Shown: piece by piece, positions 1 to 50,440 of the stretch
Position numbering within the stretch: position 1 is the stretch's first letter
Layout of the letters: each line of letters starts with the position of its first letter
Assembly: GCA_037389465.1 (NCBI GenBank)
Contig: JAZARR010000146.1
Span: 5,488,001 to 5,552,000 of the forward strand
DNA: 64,000 nucleotides
Direction: 5' to 3'
Source: Baylisascaris procyonis
Lineage: Eukaryota > Nematoda > Chromadorea > Rhabditida > Ascarididae
Program-made: the position numbers and the translations under genes
Notes under the pieces: model-generated
Databases searched by the model: none
Seen by the model: only the letters and a program-made list of their open reading frames with translations
What the model was told of the DNA's origin: nothing

Positions 1-3000
1 TAACTTCTCCTTGCTTATAAAAATTATCGTTGAAGCTTTAAGCGTTTTTCGTTCGGCGCTTTTATCAGTGATTCGGAAATATTGTCGTACTCCTCCATTC
101 AGCTCTGTAGGTATGCCTTTGACTATGTGCATAAATTTTATGCTTTTGTGGAAATATTTCTGCAGCGCATCATGATGACGATGAAATCTTGGATCGCAAT
201 CGTCGTGTTTATTGCTCGCTGAATGGAAGCATCTGCTACTTAATGAGCACGTGATGATGCTTGTTAACATGCCTTAAATTCTCATTATATACTATCTGCT
301 AATATTATGCGGCGCAAATTACGTTGTGCGATATGTCATTTCATTAGAAATGCCATCAAGTTTTGGTATTTTAGCAACATATTAAAATATAAGTAGCATG
401 AGCAACATCTGTGCAGAAATTTGTTGGTTCGAGCATAATCTACTTTCGTTGATTAAAGAAACACTTGTAAATGATACTGAAATACTGAAATCATCCTGGA
501 ATTTGTATCGAAATGGTACTTCACAACAGTTAGTTCGTGCATGTAATTGAAATGAAGTAACATCAACTGTTGCAGCACATGTTAGAGTAATTTCCCAATT
601 GTCATACATAATGAATACTCAAAAATAATAACCATATAGATATGAGATGGCTGAATGCTGTTATTACAGATATAGAGTGTTGCATAAACAGCTGCACGGT
701 GCATACGGAAATGTTTTTTCTCTTAGTGTTGACACAAAAAATGACAGCACTGAGAATATAAACGAACATAAAGAAATAGTCGAAAGCTCGAGGGGGAGAT
801 GGCGGTGAACAAAGTGCTCGAGCGTGGTACTTGAATGGATCGTCTGAGCGAATTTCCATAACAGTGAGTGCCCATCCGCTCCCCTACCCCGTTCCTCTCC
901 CCCGTCCCCTCTCCTCTCAATTTAGACACCCAGAGCTTCCATGGAGGTGGAAGTGGAGAATGTTTAGCAGAAGTTTGCGTCCGCAACAGTTGCACCTCTG
1001 AATTCAGAGGAAGTTGAGTAAGGCAGATGCGAGTTAAAAAAGTGAACGCATCCGATACATGTGACGGCCAAATGCGGTTGCATGGAGAGAGACATAGGTA
1101 CGTCCACCTGAGGATCGTCATCACTGCTTTTCATCTTCCGTACGCGTCTTAATTCCGTCTTCCCACATTTCTAAACTCCATATTTAAGAATGTTATTTAG
1201 CCGAAGAAGAAATGATCTTTGGCGGATATTTTATATATTTCGGATAGAAAAGGCATGCAAACGATCTCTATACAATTGAATATGGAGTGATAGCATTGGC
1301 AGGATAACAATATTCAACTTTAAATTAGTAAGAATGGAACTGACAGCACAAAGGAGATTCAAAATATTCCATTTACCTCATTCAGAGCAATCGTTGCATT
1401 TTGAAGTATATGGCAGCTAGGGCAGTCGGCTGGTTTCTTGGAGTTATGTAGCAAAAATGACGTCTTGTAAGTACGTGAGTTCAGTGCCAAGAAGCGATGT
1501 AAGAATGTCACTAATCAAAGCATATCATTAACTAATTCGTACAAAATGTCGCAAAAACAGTTGAACTCATAAAGGAGCGAAAATTCACGCAGGCGGAGAG
1601 AGCAGAAAATGGAGCAGAAGTCGACATGAAAATGGTCTAAACTTTGAAGGAATAGTACTCAAATTTAGATTGCATTTGGATGGAGTGAAATGAGATATTA
1701 AAGCTAAAAATCTGTAAAATTGTTAATGCGGCATAACGTTCACTGCATTTTGCATAATAATCAGCGAATTACACCTTCCTGAAAATCAAACGTGGAAAGC
1801 GTACTTCCATTATGTATAAAATTATCTTCCGCACCACTTCGCACTCCTTCCAGCCGTACGCATCTGCATTTATTTATGCCGTTTAATATCCGAAATGGGA
1901 TACTACAAGAATTCCAATTCTATCTACAAGCTCCCTGATTCTTTTTTTGAATAGAGGATTCACCTAATCACTGCAATTTGTGGGCACAAGATTGGCTGTG
2001 CCACGTCAATTGAATTTTTCATGCTGGCTTAGGTGTGATAATTGATTGCATGATAAAAATGCTCTTACGGCTTTCACTCATAGGAAGTATTTTTAAAGTT
2101 CGTTTTTTCTTCGCACAAATAAATGATGCTATATGGAATTTTTTGATCTTATAAGAAACATTAAACCTTTAAAAAAATGCCGAGTACTTTTTCTCAGCTA
2201 AGCAAATCTTACATTCAGTTGTTTGTTGCTTTGATTTGGATTTTCTGAAATTTTAAGTTTAACACTTTCAATCTGAAATGGAGAAGGCAACGATATGGCA
2301 CATGAGACGGCAGCTTCTTCAATATCGAAGGATAGATTTTGTAAAGAAGGCAGGAAAGAGAAGCAAAGAAGCAAATATTTTTTTGGGCATATCAGAAGTA
2401 TATTTGTGCACTTAACTCTGTACACTCGCAAAAAGAGATGCATGGCTAGCTGAGAAAATATTCGGCCGAGTGGAAAAGGAAAAGTTGATTCCGATTTAGT
2501 TCCTCTGAAGTATTGGTTTTCTTTGTTTCGTATTCATATATTTGAATGAAAGTGCATTTTATACTGGATAATTTTTTCGATAAATGGGAAACGTTCATAT
2601 GAGAAGAGCATGAATGGAAGCATTCAGACTGCTCTATTGTTGAACGGATTCGATATGAGAGATCAACAAATCTATAATGATTGGCGACAATTGGCGAGCA
2701 TGTCGTCCAAAATAACAACGTGATGAAGAACATTGAGATTAAGTGCCTTGCCAATAAATGCCACCGATTATGTCCCTTGCATGCTATATAAAGTCTAGTA
2801 CCAATGTATAATGCGGCATAGAAATATTATTGTGATGAGTCCACAATAGGTTTTATCTGCTACCATTTCTGTACCAAAATGGGCTCCTTGACTCGAAAAA
2901 AAAGGGTACTAATGGCAAAGCACTCGTTCGCTACAACCGGTGATGCAGTTTATATAGGTTTCGAAGAGCAAACTAGCGAAAGAAATTGCAATAATTCGGT

Positions 3001-3482
3001 TAAAACATTATCGCAAGAGATATCAAACTTTGATACTAGGCGATTCAAAGAATCGACCTAACTTACAGCAATTGTTTTCATTGAGGCAAATCTGATGTGG
3101 AATTGGTATCTAAATGTCTGAGTGAAATTAGGGACTTCGTTATGTGAGTAATTTACTCTCGCCAACATCGATTTTCTCCAAAAGCACTACCCCCCCCCCC
3201 GCAACGAGATTAACGCATCAAAATTTGCTCACTGAAAAATCTATCACCTTGGAATTGAGAACAGCAAAGAGAAACTAAAACAATTCAAGAAGTTGTTCTG
3301 CTAGAGAAACGATTCGGAGACCAATCGTTGTTGTCCTCATTCACATCAACGTATTGTATGCCACCGTTTGAACCGTCTTTCCCACTCGCCGTTAGATCGA
3401 CCCTGAAATCAATAAAGAATCTCAACGATATTCAATTAGCATTTTTCGAGGTAGCATAGTGAGACGTACAGTACATCATCAT

Positions 3483-3502
3483 CCCCCTCCCCTCCCCTCC
3501 CG
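3483..3502 (-). repeat. C-rich tract, G-quadruplex pattern on minus strand
   Basis: Four runs of 3-5 C separated by single T; the complementary strand is a short-loop G4 motif. Separate poly-C runs lie at 3190-3200 (11 C) and 15192-15204 (13 C). Confidence 0.8.
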
Positions 3503-5828
3503 CCAACACTTCACTTCCTCCACGTGAAGGGTTGCCAGCATATTACATAGGTTGTTATTATCATAGTTTATGAATATACCTCTCTCATAATTTCTGATGT
3601 AATTCGATCTTATTAAGAAGTCCAAAAAAGGAACACTTTTCGATATTAAATTTCCTATGCTAATCCTGAACTGAATTCCAGAAATCAACAAAAAAGCGTC
3701 GCTGATCGCACGGTTGTTGTTCGAATAAAATCAATGGCTCTGAACTTACTGTTGAAACTATAATAAGAAAGGATGGCGTTCGAATCACACACGGATACTC
3801 TTCTTCACTCATCAATCGACAGGGTAGCCATAAATTGAAAGATTCTCGAGCAATGAACAGAAATCAGATAATAAGCAAGCACAGGAGGCAACTGAACATT
3901 CTGTGGGCAAGCGCAGGAAGAAAAGAAAAAACTGAGATATTTTAGTGAAGAATTGTCCGAAAAAAAAGATAAATTTTTAGGGCTTTCAATTCTTCTCTAG
4001 GCATATAAACGCGTCATAAGAATTCGGCATTTCATAGCCATCAAAATGCGATCACTTCAAGGAAATAAATGAGACCACCTATCACTTCCTTATTGCACTT
4101 GGCTTAAATTGATTCACAACAGTTTATCAATAAGTGAGTGATCTACAAATTTCGGCAACAAAGACAAAGCGCTAATTCAAAAATAGTGACGTGAAAATAT
4201 TGAGGTCCGAATTTTCTATGTGTAATTTTATTCAGGAAATTTTCTATCTCGAACAATAATCATATTTATAGGATACTGAAATATTGAATAAGATATGATG
4301 ATGCATCATACGTCTCACATATTATGACCTTGTAGTAGATATTAAAGAAATTCTTTTGAACGTTATAAGCGAGGACACCCTCTCGCTTCTCTTGTACACG
4401 GCATCTTACGTACATATTATAAATATTTGAAAAAAAACAACAACAAAGTAAATAGAAATTAATTGTTTGCCGCTAGTTGCTGCATTCAGTTACTTGGTAT
4501 GTACCTAATATATACCTAAATTGGTAATTTTATAGGTATGTATTACCACACCTCTCTCAATGAGATTAACACACAAACCGCATTATTGAAAATGCTACAA
4601 ATGTGATCAAACTCTCTAGTCATTGTTAATTGCAGGATCCATAGCAACAAATTGTTGCGCACCTATAAAACTTATCTAATCATTTATAAACAGCACCCCT
4701 CTACAGATATTTGACTCAGAAAAAAAAAAAATGTACAAGAGAAGTACTAAGAATTTTCGCTGCGATTCATCGTATTTTCTTTCTGCTATTTCAACCACTC
4801 ATATATTCTAAATGCTTTTGATTTGTAACATATTCCACATCTGTGGAATAGGCTAGAAATTAGAAGCAGTGAAAATATATAAGAAAAATTTTAATGCAAA
4901 AATTTCAGCTATACATTTTGTACTCAAGATTACAATAAGATATGGTAAGAATGGAATTCCCTTAAACTTTCACATGCAACGAATATGGGATGCGTTAAAT
5001 TATGCATAGTAATTTTGTCGATTAACAATTTCTAAAATTAAAACTTCAATTATATCAATTATGCTATTTTTTTTTTGCAAACTTTAATGAAATTGATTTC
5101 TCCATTTGTAACATAGTGCAGCGCTATCTACACTGAACAATATCACAAGCAACATTGTTAGTTCAATCGCTATTAGAAAGGTTATATTAGACAAGGTAAC
5201 ATTAGACAGTGAAATTCAACACAGGTAAGTGGAAATTAGATTCAACATACAGAATTTTGTTAGATTGTCGTTAAAGCAATTGCATAAAATTGGTTAGTAG
5301 TCATCATTTAATAAGCGACGTTCTAATCGACGAAATGAACGACGCCTCCTTGTGAAGAACGTTCGATCGCCGAATCCATTCTCATCCGACTGCAACGCAA
5401 CAAATACGAACCAATAAATTCTCACATATAAACTACATTGATGTGCATAACATAAGTGATCTGCCTATCATGCGATTAAGCTTCTAAATGAAATAGAAAA
5501 TGTAAAGATTCACGTTCTTAAATCTAAATTTTCCGTTTCAGTCCAGTTAAATCATTCATAACTATTGCTTAGATAAGCAAAATTGATGCGTAAAGCAATA
5601 AATGAGGTTTAATCGAAACAATACGAGCATGAAGCATTGAAAAAAAAGATAGAATGGACTTTATGAACCTAAAAAAGTCGGGAAAAGGCATGCGCTATTG
5701 CGATATCCTCTACGAAATGGATAGTGAAATAGTGCCGCTTAGAAGCCCTATGAAACCTCTTAAACAATACAGAAATAAGAATATTTATAATTAGCATAAT
5801 CCGTTCAAGTAAGAATGCAACCGACTGA

Positions 5829-5850
5829 TTCGTTTTAAATTTAAAACGAA
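5829..5850. repeat. 22-bp perfect palindrome
   Basis: The half-site TTCGTTTTAAA is followed at once by its exact reverse complement. No spacer and no associated gene are seen. Confidence 0.9.
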
Positions 5851-6816
5851 CAAAGAAAGGCTAAATTGGATGAATTTTTTGAGTTTTACGCATAGAATTC
5901 GATTAGTTAGGAGGCGATATATAGTGGTAACATTATTTCTAAAGAGGAATATTTACAGGTGCTCGGCTTGAACAAATTTTGCAGTATTTTAGCTCAGAAA
6001 ATTCAGAAATTTGATTCGCCAAAGCTGTTAATCGAACCGGAAAAGCAGTTACAAGAAAATCGAAGACTTGCAAACGAATAAAAAACAACGCAAGATGCAG
6101 TCAACGAAATTCGATTAGCACCATTATGGTATCCTTAAAAGTATCCTTAAAGCATCAAGGTTACCTGGCAATAAAATGTCAATTTCGATTAATTTAAGGT
6201 CAAATTTAGGCTAGTAAATGCTTCTCACAGGTGCTTGGAGCGTCAATCACGTTAAGCACAAAGACACCTTCAGTAACCAAAACCATCTCATCAAGAAGAA
6301 CGAGGTATGCACTAGACACCCTTTGATTCATAAGGTCTCTTATAAAAATAATCCACAATCAGAGATATATATGCCGGCAAAAAGTGGCACATTCCTTCAA
6401 GATCGTAGAATTTTGCATTTGGAAGAGCAACAATGCTCAAAATTTTCTGAAATGTGGTTAGTATAACAAATAAGACGAACAAGTGGATGTGAATCGTTTA
6501 GTAAAACATCATCATCACATAAACGGATAGGACAAATGGTGATGTAGTTTTGCGTTTTGTTCAAAATGTTACCTCCACTTCATCTGGTTCCCAGTTTATA
6601 TTCTATCGATATGTGTTAAATGAATAATGTATCAGTAAAGAAGTAACAAGATTTTGGCCATGTTGCTTTCAAAGTACCGAACTGGTGTGTGCGCTTTGCA
6701 CGATGCATGACTTGAGAAGGGAGAAGATATTGCGACGGGAACAAAACTGATAGAAGGTTGGTAGGAGGCTCATTCACACACTCCCGCAGAATTTCATTAA
6801 CCACTCAGAAGAGGAA

Positions 6817-6863
6817 GGGGGGGGGGGGGGAGGGAGAGGAGAGGAGAGGGGGGGAGGGTGGAG
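6817..6863. repeat. G-rich polypurine tract
   Basis: A run of 14 G is followed by GGGA/GAGA units and further G runs. The plus strand has at least four G3+ runs, so it can form a G-quadruplex or triplex. Confidence 0.9.
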
Positions 6864-8256
6864 ATTGGGTGAATAAAAGTCAGCAGCATTTCAAATGCCG
6901 AGTGTGAAAACGAGCATGGTGCTCATACAGAGACGGGTTGAATAATTGAATTAGTGTAACGCTCTCATCTACCTAATAAAAGTGTGCAAAATTGCGATGC
7001 ATAACACATAGCAATGTTTAACGCATCCCGAAAGCAACATTTAAGAATCACAACGTGCGAAACAAGCGATAATATTCGAGTGCAATGAAACGCTTCTTAC
7101 CCATACTCAGTTTTCACGTTCTGCTGAAAGATTGTTTGCATATTTTATTGAAAAAGAAATCAACAATTATTTCGACTGTTTTTTTTGCAACAAAACATGG
7201 AAGATTTTATGGAATATTTTATGAGAATTGTTTATGAAATTTATGGAAATCATGCAGCAAATATGAAAAAAAGATGCGAATAGATTTTTATGAAAAAATA
7301 AATGGCACAAAATTCTCTCATTGGATCGATGTTGAATCGATAACACAACTGCCTCATTTTGTTGGAGTGAGGCTACTCCATTACAGTACACCACACCCGA
7401 GTGCACTATACATTTTTAAGAAAGCATCGGCAAAAATCTTCTACTGAATTTTTTAAACACTTTAAACATGAAGTGAAAAATATTGAGTTTTATGAATACG
7501 TCGACATTAAGTGTTCTCGAAAAGAAACCAAATTTTCGGCCAGAGGAAGCAGAACTGTAAAATTCTTCCACTGTAAAAAACTACCACATCTATGTGAGCT
7601 ATTTCTAAAGGTTGATGCTTTTAAGCAGTGAAATATGGTGCACACTGTACAGAAGAAATCGTACCAAAATTTTGAGGCGAGTTTACCATGCACATCGTCC
7701 GTGCTGAGTAAATACAAAAATATCATCTATGCAAGGAGCGCAAAACGCGCCTAATATATTGGTCATATGTCTAGGCGCCTATGCCTTGTGTCGAGGATTA
7801 TAGATTTTTTATAGTTTATAATGCAATTATATTATGACGTGAAATATGACGCTATATAGAACAGCCTTATACATTAATTAAAGAAAATAAATTTGCATAT
7901 TTCGTTCAAATTCAAGTCATTAGGAGCTGAAGTCGCAAATTTGTTAAGAAAAAAGTTTTTTTCAATTGTTATACTTTTACATAGTTTACGTTATGGTTCG
8001 CATTCATCTACACCATATTATATGTGTTGGGCACCTCGCCTTATAGCTTTGTTTAGTGATCCCATTGAATCATCATAGAATCATGTTATCTCACACATAT
8101 AGGGAGTGGTTGTCTATACTGAAGCAACACAGCGCTAGAATATGATTTAGTTCTCGGTGAAAATTTCTCCAAAAAGTTTCAAGGACATATGTAATTTCAA
8201 GGAGATGAAACATAAATTTTTCCTGGGTCTGAAGTTTCAGCATGATTGATTTCGCA

Positions 8257-43914
<35,658 letters not shown>

Positions 43915-44040
43915 CTTGGAGAACGTCCTTATCAAAAAGCGCCTCGGCGGCCTATTGCCTTGCCGTATCGAGCCACTATGCCACTAATATTCGTAATCGT
44001 TGCGTTTTTGATCGTTCGTAGGCTAAGTCGATTGAAAAAA
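43915..44040 (-). promoter_or_regulatory. 5' leader with candidate trans-splice acceptors
   Basis: Two acceptor-like sites lie just upstream of the collagen ATG on the minus strand. The stronger is a T-rich tract ending in TTAG with AG at 44024-44023. It would leave a leader of about 108 nt. The nearer is CTTTTTGATAAG with AG at about 43928-43927, leaving 13 nt. Nematode mRNAs often receive a spliced leader at such sites. No TATA box or other promoter element is convincing. This is an inference from sequence shape. Confidence 0.3.
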
Positions 44041-47000
44041 AATGAACTCAACTGCCACGGCAGCAGCACCTACACTGACACGCGGGAAACGTACTGCACC
44101 GTTTCAATCTTCACAAGAGCTGGCGTTCCTCCCTGAAATCACTCAGTCTTTCTCAATGAATCTTTTCTTACGTTCAGAATACGATTTGAACGATAGATTT
44201 TGTTCAACTTGATTGCACGACTTACCTGTGATTGATTGAAGCACTTGTAAACGAAGTGCTGCACCTGGTTTAGTTCTCAAATTCAGCATCACCATAAAAC
44301 TTGAACGCACACAGGAATTGCCGATAAATGGTTCAACAATCTACCAAATGCTGATGGCACGACAAAAATATTTGACGCAAAAATAGGCACGACACCAAAA
44401 GCATAAGGATATTATGAATTTAATACTAACAAACTAGCCAGTCAAGTAAGTTCTCAAAACATTAAGTACTGATCAAAAAGATGCCTTCTATTAAAATAAA
44501 TCCTTCAACGCCAGCAGCAAAGAAAGTATCAATTTGTTTCGTCTGATTGGAACTTCTCAAATTGTTTGAATGGCACTCAAAGAGTATGATTTCCAGAAAA
44601 ACTTTTGAAAAGGTTTTTCGCAAACAGGAAAATTTTAAGTCAAGAGAGTGAAGCAAGACGAAAAAACTTGTTGGCCAACGCCTTCTCTTCCTTTCCAATA
44701 ATCTTTGGATTCTGCATAAAGGTGAGTTGAGCATTTGCATCTCGTCGCCCCTCGTTGTTTAAGCCTATGAAGTGATAGCTGAGGTATTATGTAAATAGTA
44801 AGTAAGTTAAACTTCAGCAAGTCTTCGCAATGGTGAGTCTGCATTCAGTAAATGTCGCAATGCATTTGTCAAGCCGCTCATTCTAGAAACCTAAGTGAAG
44901 TACCTCCTTTGAATTTTTCACTAAGCTTGAATTTTGCACACTTGCTTATTTGGCTTCCAGCTTATCTGAAGGCAGTTAGCTCAGCTTCAAATAAATTGGA
45001 GTGAAAAAAACAACTATCCAGCAATGCCCTCAAATCAGCAATATAAACAAGAAAATCCATATTTTGATTACTACAGTGCAGAAACTAAAGTACTGATTTG
45101 TTTTTGTTATGTTTTTTGATACGATATCGTCGAATAGTTTTTGAAATGCGCAATTTGTATGAAACGTTTATTTCGACGTTTATTTTTTTCGACATTAGTC
45201 TGCACTCTTTTCAAAAAGTCAAGAAAAGCATTTATCAATTTTGGTGTACTCCAGCGCCACACTACTGAGTGTTTTATCTTATGGGTATTTATTTTGCCCG
45301 AAAGCAAAATTCTTATATTTATGCATGAATGATGCGTTCACGGAATGAGCTGAATGACGTTCTCAATATGAGGATCAAAAAAATCGGCAAAATACCACTA
45401 GCATAGCAAATGCAATGTGAATAATCGACTCTTCCAGTCGCCATGGTGGAAGATACATGAACGCACCGAAGCTATTAAAAATTCCACAGTATTTGACCAG
45501 TAGTGAATAGAGTTTTTTTTTAAATAAGCATATATGTGCATACCTGTTACATACCACAGAATGGCTTGATTGTGATAGAGGAATTTTTTTCTTCGTTATT
45601 ATTGTTGGAATGAATTGTTCTAGATGCTAAATAGAGGAAATCATTCATGTCGAATCGATTTCGAGAAGAAGACAAGAGAGACGTTCGTTCATTAAATTGT
45701 CCCAATAAAGGGAGTAACGAGGAAGATGGACGCTAAGAGAGGGCGCCCGATAATGGTTGTCCATCAGCGTCATTGGCAAAGAAATGGGAGCCTAAGCGAA
45801 AAACGCCTTCGCAAAGTTCGAGCCTCGTGTTGAGCTGTAAGTGCGGGCCTATAACGAGCAAACGCTACAAATATCGATCTTTAGCTTCTAATCGATCTAA
45901 CTTCGCTTAATGTGAATAAAATATTGAAGTTTTCATTCATATTTCAATTCCATCACCACTTAAGGGTCATTATAAGGTAATGCCCTTAGTGTCCTCTGAG
46001 GCCAAAACCGCCCTAGTTTTGTCCTCTATATATCTACGGGTGTGAACCGGAAATTGGTAAAGGAAATCTAAAACGTCTAGCATTAGTTGAACTTTGGCTT
46101 GGTTTGCAAATATCTTCCTGCGGCAAAAGTTGGAAAAAAATAAAAGCTGAATCTTTTTTTTGAAAAAAAAGTGAAAGGTTGTTGATTGATTCTTTCTTCG
46201 CGACAACTTTCTCTTCCACTTCACTCATTTTCTTTTTCATCAAAACTTTGTGTCCCCACTTTAATGCCACGTTTAAATTGGCTGAAGTTTTGTTTACTTT
46301 CAGAAGCATTTTATGACTTGGTTAATTCCTCAACAAATGTCCATTAATAGCTATAGGTTTAATTGCTTATTATTTTAAATGCTCAATAGATATTAGCGAA
46401 AATATGAAAGCTCTTCTCGGCCAACAAACATACATCAATTGCTGTCATTCGATCACAAATGAAAGATGAATGCTGAGAGAAAGCATTTCTTCAAAAATAA
46501 AAAATGGTTTTCATTTGATGCACATGCAGCAGCACTCCAACATTTTGAGGGTTCTTCTCAATAAGCCGCCATTCGGTCGCATTTCGACGTCCAAACAAAA
46601 CATCGCATTATTCATTGCGGCGCTATGTATGTGCATTGAGTTCCGTATTTGTGAAAGCAATCAAAATAATTCGACCCGTTCACGATTACTGTTGCCTACT
46701 TCAGGGATCACGAAGTATAGTAGAAGAATTGACCACTGATTCTGTTGACTACGATAGTTATTGAATGATAGCTATGTTGAATGTCGTAGAAAGTACCACT
46801 CGCATTGGAAGAAATAAGTTCATCAGTTTAATTCTGCTGTAAATTTCAATCGGTCAATAAACTTGTGTTTTCAAAATTGCTAGCCAAAATCAACAAAATT
46901 GCAATAAACTTGTGAGCGATTTCACTCGAAAAAGCGTTCACTCATTGCTTACTGGAGCAAACTCGAGATTTAGTGATATCTCGAGCAAGATTCAAACAGT

Positions 47001-47458
47001 TATAAACTTTCCACATCTTCGAGAAGAGCGGTCAGTTGGGAGGGGAAGGATTAGAGAGGTAGTTGATGCATTGAAGATGTGGCTGTTATTTCTCAAAATT
47101 TTGGCTACCTATGCAATGGTATATAATAATACGTGCAGTAGCGTACATACAAATATAAAAACCTTGACGTTAATAAAGAACTTAAATACTGCTATATATA
47201 CTACATGAAGACATTATAGCTAATTGCCAGTGGCGACCGTTGGTTTTAGCAGAAAGAAAGGCGCTAGTGCTTATATTCTCATTTTTCAACAAGTTTACAT
47301 AAATAGCGAGTGTATTAGCAAAAACAGCATCAATGACACTGAAATTTCTGAGTTTTTAGGGGATTTTCATGCATTTTTTTTCAACACTTGAGCTTTGATA
47401 GACAGAAAACATTTCATTAACCTCGGTGGAAGTGAGAAAGGAGGCATCCGAAGTTATT

Positions 47459-47488
47459 GGGGGCGGGGGGGAGTGGGGTGGGGGGAGG
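47459..47488 (+). repeat. G-quadruplex-forming run
   Basis: Four G runs of 4-7 bases are separated by loops of 1-3 bases on the plus strand. This is a strong G4 pattern. Confidence 0.85.
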
Positions 47489-47729
47489 CATCCTTGCTCT
47501 CGAAAGTTTAGACAGGTGAGGCCTCTTGAGTGGCTAATGAGGTGCACTTATTCAAATAATAGTGTATCTCGAATGAAATGAGCGGCTGTCAATAAAAACA
47601 AGTGTGCATGTGTCTTGTACGCTGCTTTCATCAGAACATCTGATGAACGACTCGTAGCTCAGTGTTGTGGGTTTGCCTAGTTGGAAAATGTGGTTTTCAG
47701 AAAGGAAATTTTACACTTAATTCTCACAG

Positions 47730-47836
47730 TACTATGATAATATGATAATACTATCATGATGATAATATGATAATACTACTATGATAATATGATAAGAGGT
47801 TATCACAGTACTATGACGATATGATGATACTATGAT
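47730..47836. repeat. Degenerate minisatellite (ACTATGATAATATGAT units)
   Basis: Four to five imperfect copies of an ACTATGATAATATGATAATA-like unit, with small insertions and a TATCACAGTACTATGA variant. Confidence 0.85.
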
Positions 47837-50440
47837 GCACAACACAATGCTGTCATAGTGCCCTTGCAAAACAGATTGATGAAATGTCTTAAAGAAGAAC
47901 TAAAATAGCCTCTTCTTTGAAGTCTCTATAGGCATAGGCCACAGCATCATTTCGTCATGATCGAACTTCCTGCCTTTAATGGAGAAAATAATTAAAATCA
48001 CAAGAAGGCTGCAAAGGTTTTAGATACTCGCTGTCCGTTCTGCTGATGAAAAGCCTACTTTCACAATGACTGCACTGAGGTTATTTGATGGACTCGTTTG
48101 AGGGAGTTGAACAATCGCTAAAAGATAACTTTTGAAATAAATAAATACTTGCTTCTTTACTTATTTTTGTAGACGAAAATCTGCTGTTGAATGCCACTGC
48201 TTTGGGAAAGTGCCACTTCAGGAAATGATTTTTTATATCAACGCAAAAAGCGTCGCACGAAAAAATAAAGTATATTAAAGTAGCATTTACAAAAGAAAAA
48301 CTATGGTGATGCGTTAATGAATATCTGAGAAGACGAATGAACTACGCAGAGTACAGTAAGAAACATTCCATAGTAGAGATACCGAAACCATTTGCTTTGA
48401 CCAGCAGACCGTTTCTGCTGTAGTCAACAATTTATGAATGTGGCTACGCATTTCCTCACTTCATTGATGCTTTCTCGACTCGCAGACTTTATCTCATAAT
48501 TTACTCATCAATTTTAGTACTCATAGCCATGCTGGATAAAGCTGGTCAAGTATACGGTGTTATAATTTTCTAGGTCTTACCTATTTGCACAAGTGCATCA
48601 AGGGCATTGTTAGGATTTACTAATATGTTGGCATCAAGAAACAAGTGTCTAGAATTGCTTGGAATATCAGTGGTACATAGCACTATTTTGATAACCTCAA
48701 ATATCAGTGGTACTATTTCTTAACTAGGACACTTTTGAGAGACTAATAAAACAACCAATTAAAACGACTACCTAAGAAAGTCTCAGTTAAAGCCACCAAC
48801 CTCAACAACATCAATAAAGCACACCTATCGCACGCATTGAGGTAAACCTAGCCACGTCTGCAAAATTCCTTTAGCACAGTGGACTAGCACCGTATGTTTT
48901 CTAACATTAGCATATAAACCTAGAATTATTTCCTCCAGGTTTTTTCATTCATGATGGCCTCAATTAGCGCGAAAAAAAGGCAACATTTAAAACACTTCTG
49001 CTATAAAACTTTCAAATGGACATTGAACATCTTTGTGGCGGATAAACCAATGAGGTACTTCGATTTTTAAGCACGCTAAATTTTTCTTCTAATATTGTTC
49101 GGATTTTCAATTCCTAATGTTTGGACTCGCCTTTAGTGTGACAATAACAAATGATATTTTACAGCCGCATTAACATATTTGCCTGTATATAGCTCAACTG
49201 AATGGAAAACCCACTGAACAGATGCCTCGGCAAATCTCGGGCACGAGCGTCCAAAACCATCTTATCTAGTCTACTGATGAATGATGCACTACTATTGTCC
49301 AGATATCCACAAAAACAGGCAGTATAATAAGCGAAATAGGGACATAAAAATAAGTTTTTCCTCGAGCAGAAGCCTCCTTTGATTCCTGACCAAGTCCCGA
49401 AACATTGCAAAAAAAAAAAATAGAGCTCAGGGCACATTTGTTTAACCAGATACGACAAACTACTGAGGAAAAATTTTAGTCAGCACATATTTATGCGACT
49501 TTAGATAGTGAGAGAAATGCATGCTCTCCATTATTCAGCCCTCTTTTTGCATAGAAATGCTCCTACTTCACATAAAAATTTATGACGAAGAATCCTCGAA
49601 GTGGTGGTTCCCCCTTCCCCGTCGCTCTTGAGCGCTTTCGATAACAAATCATCAGAATGCATTGACAGACGTAGAAATTTTCTCGGCAGAACTGGTGACA
49701 GGAGAGATGAGGACAGTAGGAAGGAGAGAGGCTTCGACGAAGTCAACAAAACGTGACGGGCTGGCCAAGGACGCCATATTCTAAAATTGTGAAACTGTCA
49801 AAAGAATGATAGATTCTCAAAACTCGTTGATGTGCCTCAACTATTTCTGAACTCGCCTTCTCCACCTGTCCCTCTCAAATTTTCACATAATTCTTGGCGG
49901 ATCTGTGCTGCCTATATTTTTAGGTGAAACTGCTTCTCGTCTTATCGATAGAAAAGGACGCGAACTAGTGTCGCCTTCGTCACACTGACCAATAAGAGAT
50001 GGCCCTGCGCAGGACTAAGACAAAAGTGAAACCAGTTCACGACGAAAAAAAAGTCGTTTTGTTTCAAATCAACTCAAGTGATTTGATATCTTCCTGTAGA
50101 ATATTATTTTAAAGACAGCATTTGAATACATCATCGTTGCAAGTAGCTCCTAGTAGCAGCAGCAAATTTATATAATAATCAAATTAAATAGTGAATTGAT
50201 TTACGATTTTACAACACGTCTTTCGGGAATATTAGAAAAGCAATCCCCTACCCGCTCGTCTTTTTTACGTCAAATGCGAAATCACTGGGAGTTTATAGAG
50301 TAATATTGAAGTTTCTCCTCTACATTATAATTTTTTATTAACTTTCTCGTATTCATAGTTGTTTTTTTTTTTGCGCTGAAGTGTATCGAAAACCTCTTAA
50401 GAGCACTGATTTATGCACATAAGTGGTTACACTTTGCAGG

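Larger units (their letters stand above)
1..8256. other. Left flank, no supported gene
   Basis: This is AT-rich sequence downstream of the collagen gene. Open frames are short and lack convincing splice context or recognisable motifs. Besides the listed tracts there is a weak signal-peptide-like frame on the minus strand near 2480-2720. The collagen 3' UTR should begin here, but no clear polyadenylation signal is visible. Confidence 0.6.

Noticed and set aside
2446..2754. Minus-strand frame with signal-peptide-like start (MFFITLLFWTTCSPIVA)
   Set aside because: The longer start is not ATG, no splice or leader context is present, and the rest matches no recognisable family; it may be chance.
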